In this document: in pieces, positions 41,001 to 56,000 of the stretch | Layout: every line of letters begins with the position of its first letter | Numbering within the stretch: position 1 is the stretch's first letter | Source: Pterobdella sp. o SKG-2022 | Taxonomy: Eukaryota; Annelida; Clitellata; Hirudinida; Piscicolidae | NCBI GenBank assembly: GCA_964035795.1 | Contig: OZ038321.1 | Coordinates: 7,724,079 to 7,788,078, forward strand | Length of the DNA: 64,000 nucleotides | Direction: 5' to 3' | The notes under the pieces: generated by a model | Told to the model about the DNA's origin: nothing | Seen by the model: only the letters and a program-made list of their open reading frames with translations | Database searches by the model: none | Translations under genes and position numbers: made by a program

Positions 41001-44000
41001 ACAGTTGTTGTTTGCGTTGATGTTGCAATCGTTGTCGAAACTGTTGTAGCTGTAGCCAATGAAGTTGGCGTAGATTTAGACAACATTTCTGTGGTTGTTG
41101 TCATAATAACAGTTGTTGTTTGCGTTGATGTTGCAATCGTTGTCGAAACTGTTGTAGCTGTAGCCAATGAAGTTGTTGTTACAGTTATTGTAGTTGGCGT
41201 TGTTGTTTCTACAGTAGTAACTGTTGGCGTAGATTTAGACAACATTTCTGTCGTTGTTGTCATAATAACAGTTGTTGTTTGCGTTGATGTTGCAATCGTT
41301 GTCGAAACTGTTGTAGCTGTAGCCAATGAAGTTGTTGTTACAGAAATTGTAGTTGGCGTTGTTGTTTCTACAGTAGTAACTGTTGGCGTAGATTTAGACA
41401 ACATTTCTGTCGTTGTTGTCATAATAAGAGTTGTTGTTTGCGTTGATGTTGCAATCGTTGTCGAAACTGTTGTAGCTGTAGCCAATGAAGTTGTTGTTAC
41501 AGAAATTGTAGTTGGCGTTGTTGTTTCTACAGTAGTAACTGTTGGCGTAGATTTAGACAACATTTCTGTCGTTGTTGTCATAATAACAGTTGTTGTTTGC
41601 GTTGATGTTGCAATCGTTGTCGAAACTGTTGTAGCTGTAGCCAATGAAGTTGTTGTTACAGTTATTGTAGTTGGCGTTGTTGTTTCTACAGTAGTAACTG
41701 TTGGCGTAGATTTAGACAACATTTCTGTCGTTGTTGTCATAATAACAGTTGTTGTTTGCGTTGATGTTGCAATCGTTGTCGAAACTGTTGTAGCTGTAGC
41801 CAATGAAGTTGTTGTTACAGTTATTGTAGTTGGCGTTGTTTTTTCTACAGTAGTAACTGTTGGCGTAGATTTAGACAACATTTCTGTCGTTGTTGTCATA
41901 ATAACAGTTGTTGTTTGCGTTGATGTTGCAATCGTTGTCGAAACTGTTGTAGCTGTAGCCAATGAAGTTGGCGTAGATTTAGACAACATTTCTGTCGTTG
42001 TTGTCATAATAACAGTTGTTGTTTGCGTTGATGTTGCAATCGTTGTCGAAACTGTTGTAGCTGTAGCCAATGAAGTTGTTGTTACAGTTATTGTAGTTGG
42101 CGTTGTTGTTTCTACAGTAGTAACTGTTGGCGTAGATTTAGACAACATTTCTGTCGTTGTTGTCATAATAACAGTTGTTGTTTGCGTTGATGTTGCAATC
42201 GTTGTCGAAACTGTTGTAGCTGTAGCCAATGAAGTTGTTGTTACAGTTATTGTAGTTGGCGTTGTTGTTTCTACAGTAGTAACTGTTGGCGTAGATTTAG
42301 ACAACATTTCTGTCGTTGTTGTCATAATAACAGTTGTTGTTTGCGTTGATGTTGCAATCGTTGTCGAAACTGTTGTAGCTGTAGCCAATGAAGTTGTTGT
42401 TACAGAAATTGTAGTTGGCGTTGTTGTTTCTACAGTAGTAACTGTTGGCGTAGATTTAGACAACATTTCTGTCGTTGTTGTCATAATAAGAGTTGTTGTT
42501 TGCGTTGATGTTGCAATCGTTGTCGAAACTGTTGTAGCTGTAGCCAATGAAGTTGTTGTTACAGAAATTGTAGTTGGCGTTGTTGTTTCTACAGTAGTAA
42601 CTGTTGGCGTAGATTTAGACAACATTTCTGTCGTTGTTGTCATAATAACAGTTGTTGTTTGCGTTGATGTTGCAATCGTTGTCGAAACTGTTGTAGCTGT
42701 AGCCAATGAAGTTGTTGTTACAGAAATTGTAGTTGGCGTTGTTGTTTCTACAGTAGTAACTGTTGGCGTAGATTTAGACAACATTTCTGTCGTTGTTGTC
42801 ATAATAACAGTTGTTGTTTGCGTTGATGTTGCAATCGTTGTCGAAACTGTTGTAGCTGTAGCCAATGAAGTTGTTGTTACAGAAATTGTAGTTGGCGTTG
42901 TTGTTTCTACAGTAGTAACTGTTGGCGTAGATTTAGACAACATTTCTGTCGTTGTTGTCATAATAAGAGTTGTTGTTTGCGTTGATGTTGCAATCGTTGT
43001 CGAAACTGTTGTAGCTGTAGCCAATGAAGTTGTTGTTACAGAAATTGTAGTTGGCGTTGTTGTTTCTACAGTAGTAACTGTTGGCGTAGATTTAGACAAC
43101 ATTTCTGTCGTTGTTGTCATAATAACAGTTGTTGTTTGCGTTGATGTTGCAATCGTTGTCGAAACTGTTGTAGCTGTAGCCAATGAAGTTGTTGTTACAG
43201 TTATTGTAGTTGGCGTTGTTGTTTCTACAGTAGTAACTGTTGGCGTAGATTCAGACAACATTTCTGTCGTTGTTGTCATAATAACAGTTGTTGTTTGCGT
43301 TGATGTTGCAATCGTTGTCGAAACTGTTGTAGCTGTAGCCAATGAAGTTGTTGTTACAGTTATTGTAGTTGGCGTTGTTTTTTCTACAGTAGTAACTGTT
43401 GGCGTAGATTTAGACAACATTTCTGTCGTTGTTGTCATAATAACAGTTGTTGTTTGCGTTGATGTTGCAATCGTTGTCGAAACTGTTGTAGCTGTAGCCA
43501 ATGAAGTTGGCGTAGATTTAGACAACATTTCTGTCGTTGTTGTCATAATAACAGTTGTTGTTTGCGTTGATGTTGCAATCGTTGTCGAAACTGTTGTAGC
43601 TGTAGCCAATGAAGTTGTTGTTACAGTTATTGTAGTTGGCGTTGTTGTTTCTACAGTAGTAACTGTTGGCGTAGATTTAGACAACATTTCTGTCGTTGTT
43701 GTCATAATAACAGTTGTTGTTTGCGTTGATGTTGCAATCGTTGTCGAAACTGTTGTAGCTGTAGCCAATGAAGTTGTTGTTACAGTTATTGTAGTTGGCG
43801 TTGTTGTTTCTACAGTAGTAACTGTTGGCGTAGATTTAGACAACATTTTTGTCGTTGTTGTCATAATAACAGTTGTTGTTTGCGTTGATGTTGCAATCGT
43901 TGTCGAAACTGTTGTAGCTGTAGCCAATGAAGTTGTTGTTACAGAAATTGTAGTTGGCGTTGTTGTTTCTACAGTAGTAACTGTTGGCGTAGATTTAGAC

Positions 44001-47000
44001 AACATTTCTGTCGTTGTTGTCATAATAAGAGTTGTTGTTTGCGTTGATGTTGCAATCGTTGTCGAAACTGTTGTAGCTGTAGCCAATGAAGTTGTTGTTA
44101 CAGAAATTGTAGTTGGCGTTGTTGTTTCTACAGTAGTAACTGTTGGCGTAGATTTAGACAACATTTCTGTCGTTGTTGTCATAATAAGAGTTGTTGTTTG
44201 CGTTGATGTTGCAATCGTTGTCAAAACTGTTGTAGCTGTAGCCAATGAAGTTGTTGTTACAGTTATTGTAGTTGGCGTTGTTTTTTCTACAGTAGTAACT
44301 GTTGGCGTAGATTTAGACAACATTTCTGTCGTTGTTGTCATAATAACAGTTGTTGTTTGCGTTGATGTTGCAATCGTTGTCGAAACTGTTGTAGCTGTAG
44401 CCAATGAAGTTGGCGTAGATTTAGACAACATTTCTGTCGTTGTTGTCATAATAACAGTTGTTGTTTGCGTTGATGTTGCAATCGTTGTCGAAACTGTTGT
44501 AGCTGTAGCCAATGAAGTTGTTGTTACAGTTATTGTAGTTGGCGTTGTTGTTTCTACAGTAGTAACTGTTGGCGTAGATTTAGACAACATTTCTGTCGTT
44601 GTTGTCATAATAACAGTTGTTGTTTGCGTTGATGTTGCAATCGTTGTCGAAACTGTTGTAGCTGTAGCCAATGAAGTTGTTGTTACAGAAATTGTAGTTG
44701 GCGTTGTTGTTTCTACAGTAGTAACTGTTGGCGTAGATTTAGACAACATTTCTGTCGTTGTTGTCATAATAACAGTTGTTGTTTGCGTTGATGTTGCAAT
44801 CGTTGTCGAAACTGTTGTAGCTGTAGCCAATGAAGTTGTTGTTACAGTTATTGTAGTTGGCGTTGTTGTTTCTACAGTAGTAACTGTTGGCGTAGATTTA
44901 GACAACATTTCTGTCGTTGTTGTCATAATAACAGTTGTTGTTTGCGTTGATGTTGCAATCGTTGTCGAAACTGTTGTAGCTGTAGCCAATGAAGTTGGCG
45001 TAGATTTAGACAACATTTCTGTCGTTGTTGTCATAATAACAGTTGTTGTTTGCGTTGATGTTGCAATCGTTGTCGAAACTGTTGTAGCTGTAGCCAATGA
45101 AGTTGTTGTTACAGTTATTGTAGTTGGCGTTGTTGTTTCTACAGTAGTAACTGTTGGCGTAGATTTAGACAACATTTCTGTCGTTGTTGTCATAATAACA
45201 GTTGTTGTTTGCGTTGATGTTGCAATCGTTGTCGAAACTGTTGTAGCTGTAGCCAATGAAGTTGTTGTTACAGTTATTGTAGTTGGCGTTGTTGTTTCTA
45301 CAGTAGTAACTGTTGGCGTAGATTTAGACAACATTTTTGTCGTTGTTGTCATAATAACAGTTGTTGTTTGCGTTGATGTTGCAATCGTTGTCGAAACTGT
45401 TGTAGCTGTAGCCAATGAAGTTGTTGTTACAGAAATTGTAGTTGGCGTTGTTGTTTCTACAGTAGTAACTGTTGGCGTAGATTTAGACAACATTTCTGTC
45501 GTTGTTGTCATAATAAGAGTTGTTGTTTGCGTTGATGTTGCAATCGTTGTCGAAACTGTTGTAGCTGTAGCCAATGAAGTTGTTGTTACAGAAATTGTAG
45601 TTGGCGTTGTTGTTTCTACAGTAGTAACTGTTGGCGTAGATTTAGACAACATTTCTGTCGTTGTTGTCATAATAAGAGTTGTTGTTTGCGTTGATGTTGC
45701 AATCGTTGTCAAAACTGTTGTAGCTGTAGCCAATGAAGTTGTTGTTACAGTTATTGTAGTTGGCGTTGTTTTTTCTACAGTAGTAACTGTTGGCGTAGAT
45801 TTAGACAACATTTCTGTCGTTGTTGTCATAATAACAGTTGTTGTTTGCGTTGATGTTGCAATCGTTGTCGAAACTGTTGTAGCTGTAGCCAATGAAGTTG
45901 GCGTAGATTTAGACAACATTTCTGTCGTTGTTGTCATAATAACAGTTGTTGTTTGCGTTGATGTTGCAATCGTTGTCGAAACTGTTGTAGCTGTAGCCAA
46001 TGAAGTTGTTGTTACAGTTATTGTAGTTGGCGTTGTTGTTTCTACAGTAGTAACTGTTGGCGTAGATTTAGACAACATTTCTGTCGTTGTTGTCATAATA
46101 ACAGTTGTTGTTTGCGTTGATGTTGCAATCGTTGTCGAAACTGTTGTAGCTGTAGCCAATGAAGTTGTTGTTACAGAAATTGTAGTTGGCGTTGTTGTTT
46201 CTACAGTAGTAACTGTTGGCGTAGATTTAGACAACATTTCTGTCGTTGTTGTCATAATAACAGTTGTTGTTTGCGTTGATGTTGCAATCGTTGTCGAAAC
46301 TGTTGTAGCTGTAGCCAATGAAGTTGTTGTTACAGTTATTGTAGTTGGCGTTGTTGTTTCTACAGTAGTAACTGTTGGCGTAGATTTAGACAACATTTCT
46401 GTCGTTGTTGTCATAATAACAGTTGTTGTTTGCGTTGATGTTGCAATCGTTGTCGAAACTGTTGTAGCTGTAGCCAATGAAGTTGTTGTTACAGAAATTG
46501 TAGTTGGCGTTGTTGTTTCTACAGTAGTAACTGTTGGCGTAGATTTAGACAACATTTCTGTCGTTGTTGTCATAATAAGAGTTGTTGTTTGCGTTGATGT
46601 TGCAATCGTTGTCGAAACTGTTGTAGCTGTAGCCAATGAAGTTGTTGTTACAGTTATTGTAGTTGGCGTTGTTTTTTCTACAGTAGTAACTGTTGGCGTA
46701 GATTTAGACAACATTTCTGTCGTTGTTGTCATAATAACAGTTGTTGTTTGCGTTGATGTTGCAATCGTTGTCGAAACTGTTGTAGCTGTAGCCAATGAAG
46801 TTGGCGTAGATTTAGACAACATTTCTGTCGTTGTTGTCATAATAACAGTTGTTGTTTGCGTTGATGTTGCAATCGTTGTCGAAACTGTTGTAGCTGTAGC
46901 CAATGAAGTTGTTGTTACAGTTATTGTAGTTGGCGTTGTTGTTTCTACAGTAGTAACTGTTGGCGTAGATTTAGACAACATTTCTGTCGTTGTTGTCATA

Positions 47001-50000
47001 ATAACAGTTGTTGTTTGCGTTGATGTTGCAATCGTTGTCGAAACTGTTGTAGCTGTAGCCAATGAAGTTGTTGTTACAGAAATTGTAGTTGGCGTTGTTG
47101 TTTCTACAGTAGTAACTGTTGGCGTAGATTTAGACAACATTTCTGTCGTTGTTGTCATAATAACAGTTGTTGTTTGCGTTGATGTTGCAATCGTTGTCGA
47201 AACTGTTGTAGCTGTAGCCAATGAAGTTGTTGTTACAGTTATTGTAGTTGGCGTTGTTGTTTCTACAGTAGTAACTGTTGGCGTAGATTTAGACAACATT
47301 TCTGTCGTTGTTGTCATAATAACAGTTGTTGTTTGCGTTGATGTTGCAATCGTTGTCGAAACTGTTGTAGCTGTAGCCAATGAAGTTGTTGTTACAGAAA
47401 TTGTAGTTGGCGTTGTTGTTTCTACAGTAGTAACTGTTGGCGTAGATTTAGACAACATTTCTGTCGTTGTTGTCATAATAACAGTTGTTGTTTGCGTTGA
47501 TGTTGCAATCGTTGTCGAAACTGTTGTAGCTGTAGCCAATGAAGTTGGCGTAGATTTAGACAACATTTCTGTCGTTGTTGTCATAATAACAGTTGTTGTT
47601 TGCGTTGATGTTGCAATCGTTGTCGAAACTGTTGTAGCTGTAGCCAATGAAGTTGGCGTAGATTTAGACAACATTTCTGTCGTTGTTGTCATAATAACAG
47701 TTGTTGTTTGCGTTGATGTTGCAATCGTTGTCGAAACTGTTGTAGCTGTAGCCAATGAAGTTGTTGTTACAGTTATTGTAGTTGGCGTTGTTGTTTCTAC
47801 AGTAGTAACTGTTGGCGTAGATTTAGACAACATTTCTGTCGTTGTTGTCATAATAACAGTTGTTGTTTGCGTTGATGTTGCAATCGTTGTCGAAACTGTT
47901 GTAGCTGTAGCCAATGAAGTTGTTGTTACAGTTATTGTAGTTGGCGTTGTTGTTTCTACAGTAGTAACTGTTGGCGTAGATTTAGACAACATTTCTGTCG
48001 TTGTTGTCATAATAACAGTTGTTGTTTGCGTTGATGTTGCAATCGTTGTCGAAACTGTTGTAGCTGTAGCCAATGAAGTTGTTGTTACAGTTATTGTAGT
48101 TGGCGTTGTTGTTTCTACAGTAGTAACTGTTGGCGTAGATTTAGACAACATTTCTGTCGTTGTTGTCATAATAAGAGTTGTTGTTTGCGTTGATGTTGCA
48201 ATCGTTGTCGAAACTGTTGTAGCTGTAGCCAATGAAGTTGTTGTTACAGAAATTGTAGTTGGCGTTGTTGTTTCTACAGTAGTAACTGTTGGCGTAGATT
48301 TAGACAACATTTCTGTCGTTGTTGTCATAATAACAGTTGTTGTTTGCGTTGATGTTGCAATCGTTGTCGAAACTGTTGTAGCTGTAGCCAATGAAGTTGT
48401 TGTTACAGTTATTGTAGTTGGCGTTGTTGTTTCTACAGTAGTAACTGTTGGCGTAGATTTAAACAACATTTCTGTCGTTGTTGTCATAATAACAGTTGTT
48501 GTTTGCGTTGATGTTGCAATCGTTGTCGAAACTGTTGTAGCTGTAGCCAATGAAGTTGGCGTAGATTTAGACAACATTTCTGTCGTTGTTGTCATAATAA
48601 CAGTTGTTGTTTGCGTTGATGTTGCAATCGTTGTCGAAACTGTTGTAGCTGTAGCCAATGAAGTTGTTGTTACAGTTATTGTAGTTGGCGTTGTTGTTTC
48701 TACAGTAGTAACTGTTGGCGTAGATTTAGACAACATTTCTGTCGTTGTTGTCATAATAACAGTTGTTGTTTGCGTTGATGTTGCAATCGTTGTCGAAACT
48801 GTTGTAGCTGTAGCCAATGAAGTTGTTGTTACAGTTATTGTAGTTGGCGTTGTTGTTTCTACAGTAGTAACTGTTGGCGTAGATTTAGACAACATTTCTG
48901 TCGTTGTTGTCATAATAACAGTTGTTGTTTGCGTTGATGTTGCAATCGTTGTCGAAACTGTTGTAGCTGTAGCCAATGAAGTTGTTGTTACAGTTATTGT
49001 AATTGGCGTTGTTGTTTCTACAGTAGTAACTGTTGGCGTAGATTTAGACAACATTTCTGTCGTTGTTGTCATAATAAGAGTTGTTGTTTGCGTTGATGTT
49101 GCAATCGTTGTCGAAACTGTTGTAGCTGTAGCCAATGAAGTTGTTGTTACAGAAATTGTAGTTGGCGTTGTTGTTTCTACAGTAGTAACTGTTGGCGTAG
49201 ATTTAGACAACATTTCTGTCGTTGTTGTCATAATAACAGTTGTTGTTTGCGTTGATGTTGCAATCGTTGTCGAAACTGTTGTAGCTGTAGCCAATGAAGT
49301 TGTTGTTACAGTTATTGTAGTTGGCGTTGTTGTTTCTACAGTAGTAACTGTTGGCGTAGATTTAAACAACATTTCTGTCGTTGTTGTCATAATAACAGTT
49401 GTTGTTTGCGTTGATGTTGCAATCGTTGTCGAAACTGTTGTAGCTGTAGCCAATGAAGTTGTTGTTACAGAAATTGTAGTTGGCGTTGTTGTTTCTACAA
49501 CAGTAACTGTTGGCGTAGATTTAGACAACATTTCTGTCGTTGTTGTCATAATAACAGTTGTTGTTTGCGTTGATGTTGCAATCGTTGTCGAAACTGTTGT
49601 AGCTGTAGCCAATGAAGTTGTTGTTACAGAAATTGTAGTTGGCGTTGTTGTTTCTACAGTAGTAACTGTTGGCGTAGATTTAGACAACATTTCTGTCGTT
49701 GTTGTCATAATAACAGTTGTTGTTTGCGTTGATGTTGCAATCGTTGTCGAAACTGTTGTAGCTGTAGCCAATGAAGTTGTTGTTACAGAAATTGTAGTTG
49801 GCGTTGTTGTTTCTACAGTAGTAACTGTTGGCGTAGATTTAGACAACATTTCTGTCGTTGTTGTCATAATAACAGTTGTTGTTTGCGTTGATGTTGCAAT
49901 CGTTGTCGAAACTGTTGTAGCTGTAGCCAATGAAGTTGTTGTTACAGTTATTGTAGTTGGCGTTGTTGTTTCTACAGTAGTAACTGTTGGCGTAGATTTA

Positions 50001-53000
50001 GACAACATTTCTGTCGTTGTTGTCATAATAACAGTTGTTGTTTGCGTTGATGTTGCAATCGTTGTCGAAACTGTTGTAGCTGTAGCCAATGAAGTTGTTG
50101 TTACAGTTATTGTAGTTGGCGTTGTTGTTTCTACAACAGTAACTGTTGGCGTAGATTTAGACAACATTTCTGTCGTTGTTGTCATAATAACAGTTGTTGT
50201 TTGCGTTGATGTTGCAATCGTTGTCGAAACTGTTGTAGCTGTAGCCAATGAAGTTGGCGTAGATTTAGACAACATTTCTGTCGTTGTTGTCATAATAACA
50301 GTTGTTGTTTGCGTTGATGTTGCAATCGTTGTCGAAACTGTTGTAGCTGTAGCCAATGAAGTTGTTGTTACAGTTATTGTAGTTGGCGTTGTTGTTTCTA
50401 CAGTAGTAACTGTTGGCGTAGATTTAGACAACATTTCTGTCGTTGTTGTCATAATAACAGTTGTTGTTTGCGTTGATGTTGCAATCGTTGTCGAAACTGT
50501 TGTAGCTGTAGCCAATGAAGTTGTTGTTACAGTTATTGTAGTTGGCGTTGTTGTTTCTACAGTAGTAACTGTTGGCGTAGATTTAGACAACATTTCTGTC
50601 GTTGTTGTCATAATAACAGTTGTTGTTTGCGTTGATGTTGCAATCGTTGTCGAAACTGTTGTAGCTGTAGCCAATGAAGTTGTTGTTACAGTTATTGTAG
50701 TTGGCGTTGTTGTTTCTACAGTAGTAACTGTTGGCGTAGATTTAGACAACATTTCTGTCGTTGTTGTCATAATAAGAGTTGTTGTTTGCGTTGATGTTGC
50801 AATCGTTGTCGAAACTGTTGTAGCTGTAGCCAATGAAGTTGTTGTTACAGTTATTGTAGTTGGCGTTGTTGTTTCTACAGTAGTAACTGTTGGCGTAGAT
50901 TTAGACAACATTTCTGTCGTTGTTGTCATAATAACAGTTGTTGTTTGCGTTGATGTTGCAATCGTTGTCGAAACTGTTGTAGCTGTAGCCAATGAAGTTG
51001 TTGTTACAGTTATTGTAGTTGGCGTTGTTGTTTCTACAGTAGTAACTGTTGGCGTAGATTTAGACAACATTTCTGTCGTTGTTGTCATAATAACAGTTGT
51101 TGTTTGCGTTGATGTTGCAATCGTTGTCGAAACTGTTGTAGCTGTAGCCAATGAAGTTGTTGTTACAGTTATTGTAGTTGGCGTTGTTGTTTCTACAGTA
51201 GTAACTGTTGGCGTAGATTTAGACAACATTTCTGTCGTTGTTGTCATAATAACAGTTGTTGTTTGCGTTGATGTTGCAATCGTTGTCGAAACTGTTGTAG
51301 CTGTAGCCAATGAAGTTGTTGTTACAGTTATTGTAGTTGGCGTTGTTGTTTCTACAGTAGTAACTGTTGGCGTAGATTTAGACAACATTTCTGTCGTTGT
51401 TGTCATAATAACAGTTGTTGTTTGCGTTGATGTTGCAATCGTTGTCGAAACTGTTGTAGCTGTAGCCAATGAAGTTGTTGTTACAGTTATTGTAGTTGGC
51501 GTTGTTGTTTCTACAGTAGTAACTGTTGGCGTAGATTTAGACAACATTTCTGTCGTTGTTGTCATAATAACAGTTGTTGTTTGCGTTGATGTTGCAATCG
51601 TTGTCGAAACTGTTGTAGCTGTAGCCAATGAAGTTGTTGTTACAGTTATTGTAGTTGGCGTTGTTGTTTCTACAGTAGTAACTGTTGGCGTAGATTTAGA
51701 CAACATTTCTGTCGTTGTTGTCATAATAACAGTTGTTGTTTGCGTTGATGTTGCAATCGTTGTCGAAACTGTTGTAGCTGTAGCCAATGAAGTTGTTGTT
51801 ACAGAAATTGTAGTTGGCGTTGTTGTTTCTACAGTAGTAACTGTTGGCGTAGATTTAGACAACATTTCTGTCGTTGTTGTCATAATAACAGTTGTTGTTT
51901 GCGTTGATGTTGCAATCGTTGTCGAAACTGTTGTAGCTGTAGCCAATGAAGTTGTTGTTACAGTTATTGTAGTTGGCGTTGTTGTTTCTACAGTAGTAAC
52001 TGTTGGCGTAGATTTAGACAACATTTCTGTCGTTGTTGTCATAATAACAGTTGTTGTTTGCGTTGATGTTGCAATCGTTGTCGAAACTGTTGTAGCTGTA
52101 GCCAATGAAGTTGTTGTTACAGTTATTGTAGTTGGCGTTGTTGTTTCTACAGTAGTAACTGTTGGCGTAGATTTAGACAACATTTCTGTCGTTGTTGTCA
52201 TAATAACAGTTGTTGTTTGCGTTGATGTTGCAATCGTTGTCGACACTGTTGTAGCTGTAGCCAATGAAGTTGTTGTTACAGTTATTGTAGTTGGCGTTGT
52301 TGTTTCTACAGTAGTAACTGTTGGCGTAGATTTAGACAACATTTCTGTCGTTGTTGTCATAATAACAGTTGTTGTTTGCGTTGATGTTGCAATCGTTGTC
52401 GAAACTGTTGTAGCTGTAGCCAATGAAGTTGTTGTTACAGAAATTGTAGTTGGCGTTGTTGTTTCTACAGTAGTAACTGTTGGCGTAGATTTAGACAACA
52501 TTTCTTTCGTTGTTGTCATAATAACAGTTGTTGTTTGCGTTGATGTTGCAATCGTTGTCGAAACTGTTGTAGCTGTAGCCAATGAAGTTGTTGTTACAGT
52601 TATTGTAGTTGGCGTTGTTGTTTCTACAGTAGTAATTGTTGGCGTAGATTTAGACAACATTTCTGTCGTTGTTGTCATAATAACAGTTGTTGTTTGCGTT
52701 GATGTTGCAATCGTTGTCGAAACTGTTGTAGCTGTAGCCAATGAAGTTGTTGTTACAGAAATTGTAGTTGGCGTTGTTGTTTCTACAGTAGTAACTGTTG
52801 GCGTAGATTTAGACAACATTTCTGTCGTTGTTGTCATAATAACAGTTGTTGTTTGCGTTGATGTTGCAATCGTTGTCGAAACTGTTGTAGCTGTAGCCAA
52901 TGAAGTTGTTGTTACAGTTATTGTAGTTGGCGTTGTTGTTTCTACAGTAGTAACTGTTGGCGTAGATTTAGACAACATTTCTGTCGTTGTTGTCATAATA

Positions 53001-56000
53001 ACAGTTGTTGTTTGCGTTGATGTTGCAATCGTTGTCGAAACTGTTGTAGCTGTAGCCAATGAAGTTGTTGTTACAGAAATTGTAGTTGGCGTTGTTGTTT
53101 CTACAGTAGTAACTGTTGGCGTAGATTTAGACAACATTTCTGTCGTTGTTGTCATAATAACAGTTGTTGTTTGCGTTGATGTTGCAATCGTTGTCGAAAC
53201 TGTTGTAGCTGTAGCCAATGAAGTTGTTGTTACAGTTATTGTAGTTGGCGTTGTTGTTTCTACAGTAGTAACTGTTGGCGTAGATTTAGACAACATTTCT
53301 GTCGTTGTTGTCATAATAACAGTTGTTGTTTGCGTTGATGTTGCAATCGTTGTCGAAACTGTTGTAGCTGTAGCCAATGAAGTTGTTGTTACAGAAATTG
53401 TAGTTGGCGTTGTTGTTTCTACAGTAGTAACTGTTGGCGTAGATTTAGACAACATTTCTGTCTTTGTTGTCATAATAACAGTTGTTGTTTGCGTTGATGT
53501 TGCAATCGTTGTCGAAACTGTTGTAGCTGTAGCCAATGAAGTTGTTGTTACAGTTATTGTAGTTGGCGTTGTTGTTTCTACAACAGTAACTGTTGGCGTA
53601 GATTTAGACAACATTTCTGTCGTTGTTGTCATAATAACAGTTGTTGTTTGCGTTGATGTTGCAATCGTTGTCGAAACTGTTGTAGCTGTAGCCAATGAAG
53701 TTGTTGTTACAGAAATTGTAGTTGGCGTTGTTGTTTCTACAGTAGTAACTGTTGGCGTAGATTTAGACAACATTTCTGTCGTTGTTGTCATAATAACAGT
53801 TGTTGTTTGCGTTGATGTTGCAATCGTTGTCGAAACTGTTGTAGCTGTAGCCAATGAAGTTGTTCTTACAGTTATTGTAGTTGGCGTTGTTGTTTCTACA
53901 GTAGTAACTGTTGGCGTAGATTTAGACAACATTTCTTTCGTTGTTGTCATAATAACAGTTGTTGTTTGCGTTGATGTTGCAATCGTTGTCGAAACTGTTG
54001 TAGCTGTAGCCAATGAAGTTGTTGTTACAGTTATTGTAGTTGGCGTTGTTGTTTCTAAAGTAGTAACTGTTGGCGTAGATTTAGACAACATTTCTGTCGT
54101 TGTTGTCATAATAACAGTTGTTGTTTGCGTTGATGTTGCAATCGTTGTCGAAACTGTTGTAGCTGTAGCCAATGAAGTTGTTGTTACAGTTATTGTAGTT
54201 GGCGTTGTTGTTTCTACAGTAGTAACTGTTGGCGTAGATTTAGACAACATTTCTGTCGTTGTTGTCATAATAACAGTTGTTGTTTGCGTTGATGTTGCAA
54301 TCGTTGTCGAAACTGTTGTAGCTGTAGCCAATGAAGTTGTTCTTACAGTTATTGTAGTTGGCGTTGTTGTTTCTACAGTAGTAACTGTTGGCGTAGATTT
54401 AGACAACATTTCTTTCGTTGTTGTCATAATAACAGTTGTTGTTTGCGTTGATGTTGCAATCGTTGTCGAAACTGTTGTAGCTGTAGCCAATGAAGTTGTT
54501 GTTACAGAAATTGTAGTTGGCGTTGTTGTTTCTACAGTAGTAACTGTTGGCGTAGATTTAGACAACATTTCTGTCGTTGTTGTCATAATAACAGTTGTTG
54601 TTTGCGTTGATGTTGCAATCGTTGTCGAAACTGTTGTAGCTGTAGCCAATGAAGTTGTTGTTACAGTTATTGTAGTTGGCGTTGTTGTTTCTACAGTAGT
54701 AACTGTTGGCGTAGATTTAGACAACATTTCTTTCGTTGTTGTCATAATAACAGTTGTTGTTTGCGTTGATGTTGCAATCGTTGTCGAAACTGTTGTAGCT
54801 GTAGCCAATGAAGTTGTTGTTACAGTTATTGTAGTTGGCGTTGTTGTTTCTACAGTAGTAATTGTTGGCGTAGATTTAGACAACATTTCTGTCGTTGTTG
54901 TCATAATAACAGTTGTTGTTTGCGTTGATGTTGCAATCGTTGTCGAAACTGTTGTAGCTGTAGCCAATGAAGTTGTTGTTACAGTTATTGTAGTTGGCGT
55001 TGTTGTTTCTACAGTAGTAACTGTTGGCGTAGATTTAGACAACATTTCTTTCGTTGTTGTCATAATAACAGTTGTTGTTTGCGTTGATGTTGCAATCGTT
55101 GTCGAAACTGTTGTAGCTGTAGCCAATGAAGTTGTTGTTACAGTTATTGTAGTTGGCGTTGTTGTTTCTACAGTAGTAACTGTTGGCGTAGATTTAGACA
55201 ACATTTCTGTCGTTGTTGTCATAATAACAGTTGTTGTTTGCGTTGATGTTGCAATCGTTGTCGAAACTGTTGTAGCTGTAGCCAATGAAGTTGTTGTTAC
55301 AGTTATTGTAGTTGGCGTTGTTGTTTCTACAGTAGTAACTGTTGGCGTAGATTTAGACAACATTTCTGTCGTTGTTGTCATAATAACAGTTGTTGTTTGC
55401 GTTGATGTTGCAATCGTTGTCGAAACTGTTGTAGCTGTAGCCAATGAAGTTGTTGTTACAGTTATTGTAGTTGGCGTTGTTGTTTCTACAGTAGTAACTG
55501 TTGGCGTAGATTTAGACAACATTTCTGTCGTTGTTGTCATAATAACAGTTGTTGTTTGCGTTGATGTTGCAATCGTTGTCGAAACTGTTGTAGCTGTAGC
55601 CAATGAAGTTGTTGTTACAGTTATTGTAGTTGGCGTTGTTGTTTCTACAGTAGTAACTGTTGGCGTAGATTTAGACAACATTTCTGTCGTTGTTGTCATA
55701 ATAACAGTTGTTGTTTGCATTGATGTTGCAATCGTTGTCGAAACTGTTGTAGCTGTAGCCAATGAAGTTGTTGTTACAGTTATTGTAGTTGGCGTTGTTG
55801 TTTCTACAGTAGTAACTGTTGGCGTAGATTTAGACAACATTTCTGTCGTTGTTGTCATAATAACAGTTGTTGTTTGCGTTGATGTTGCAATCGTTGTCGA
55901 AACTGTTGTAGCTGTAGCCAATGAAGTTGTTGTTACAGAAATTGTAGTTGGCGTTGTTGTTTCTACAGTAGTAACTGTTGGCGTAGATTTAGACAACATT

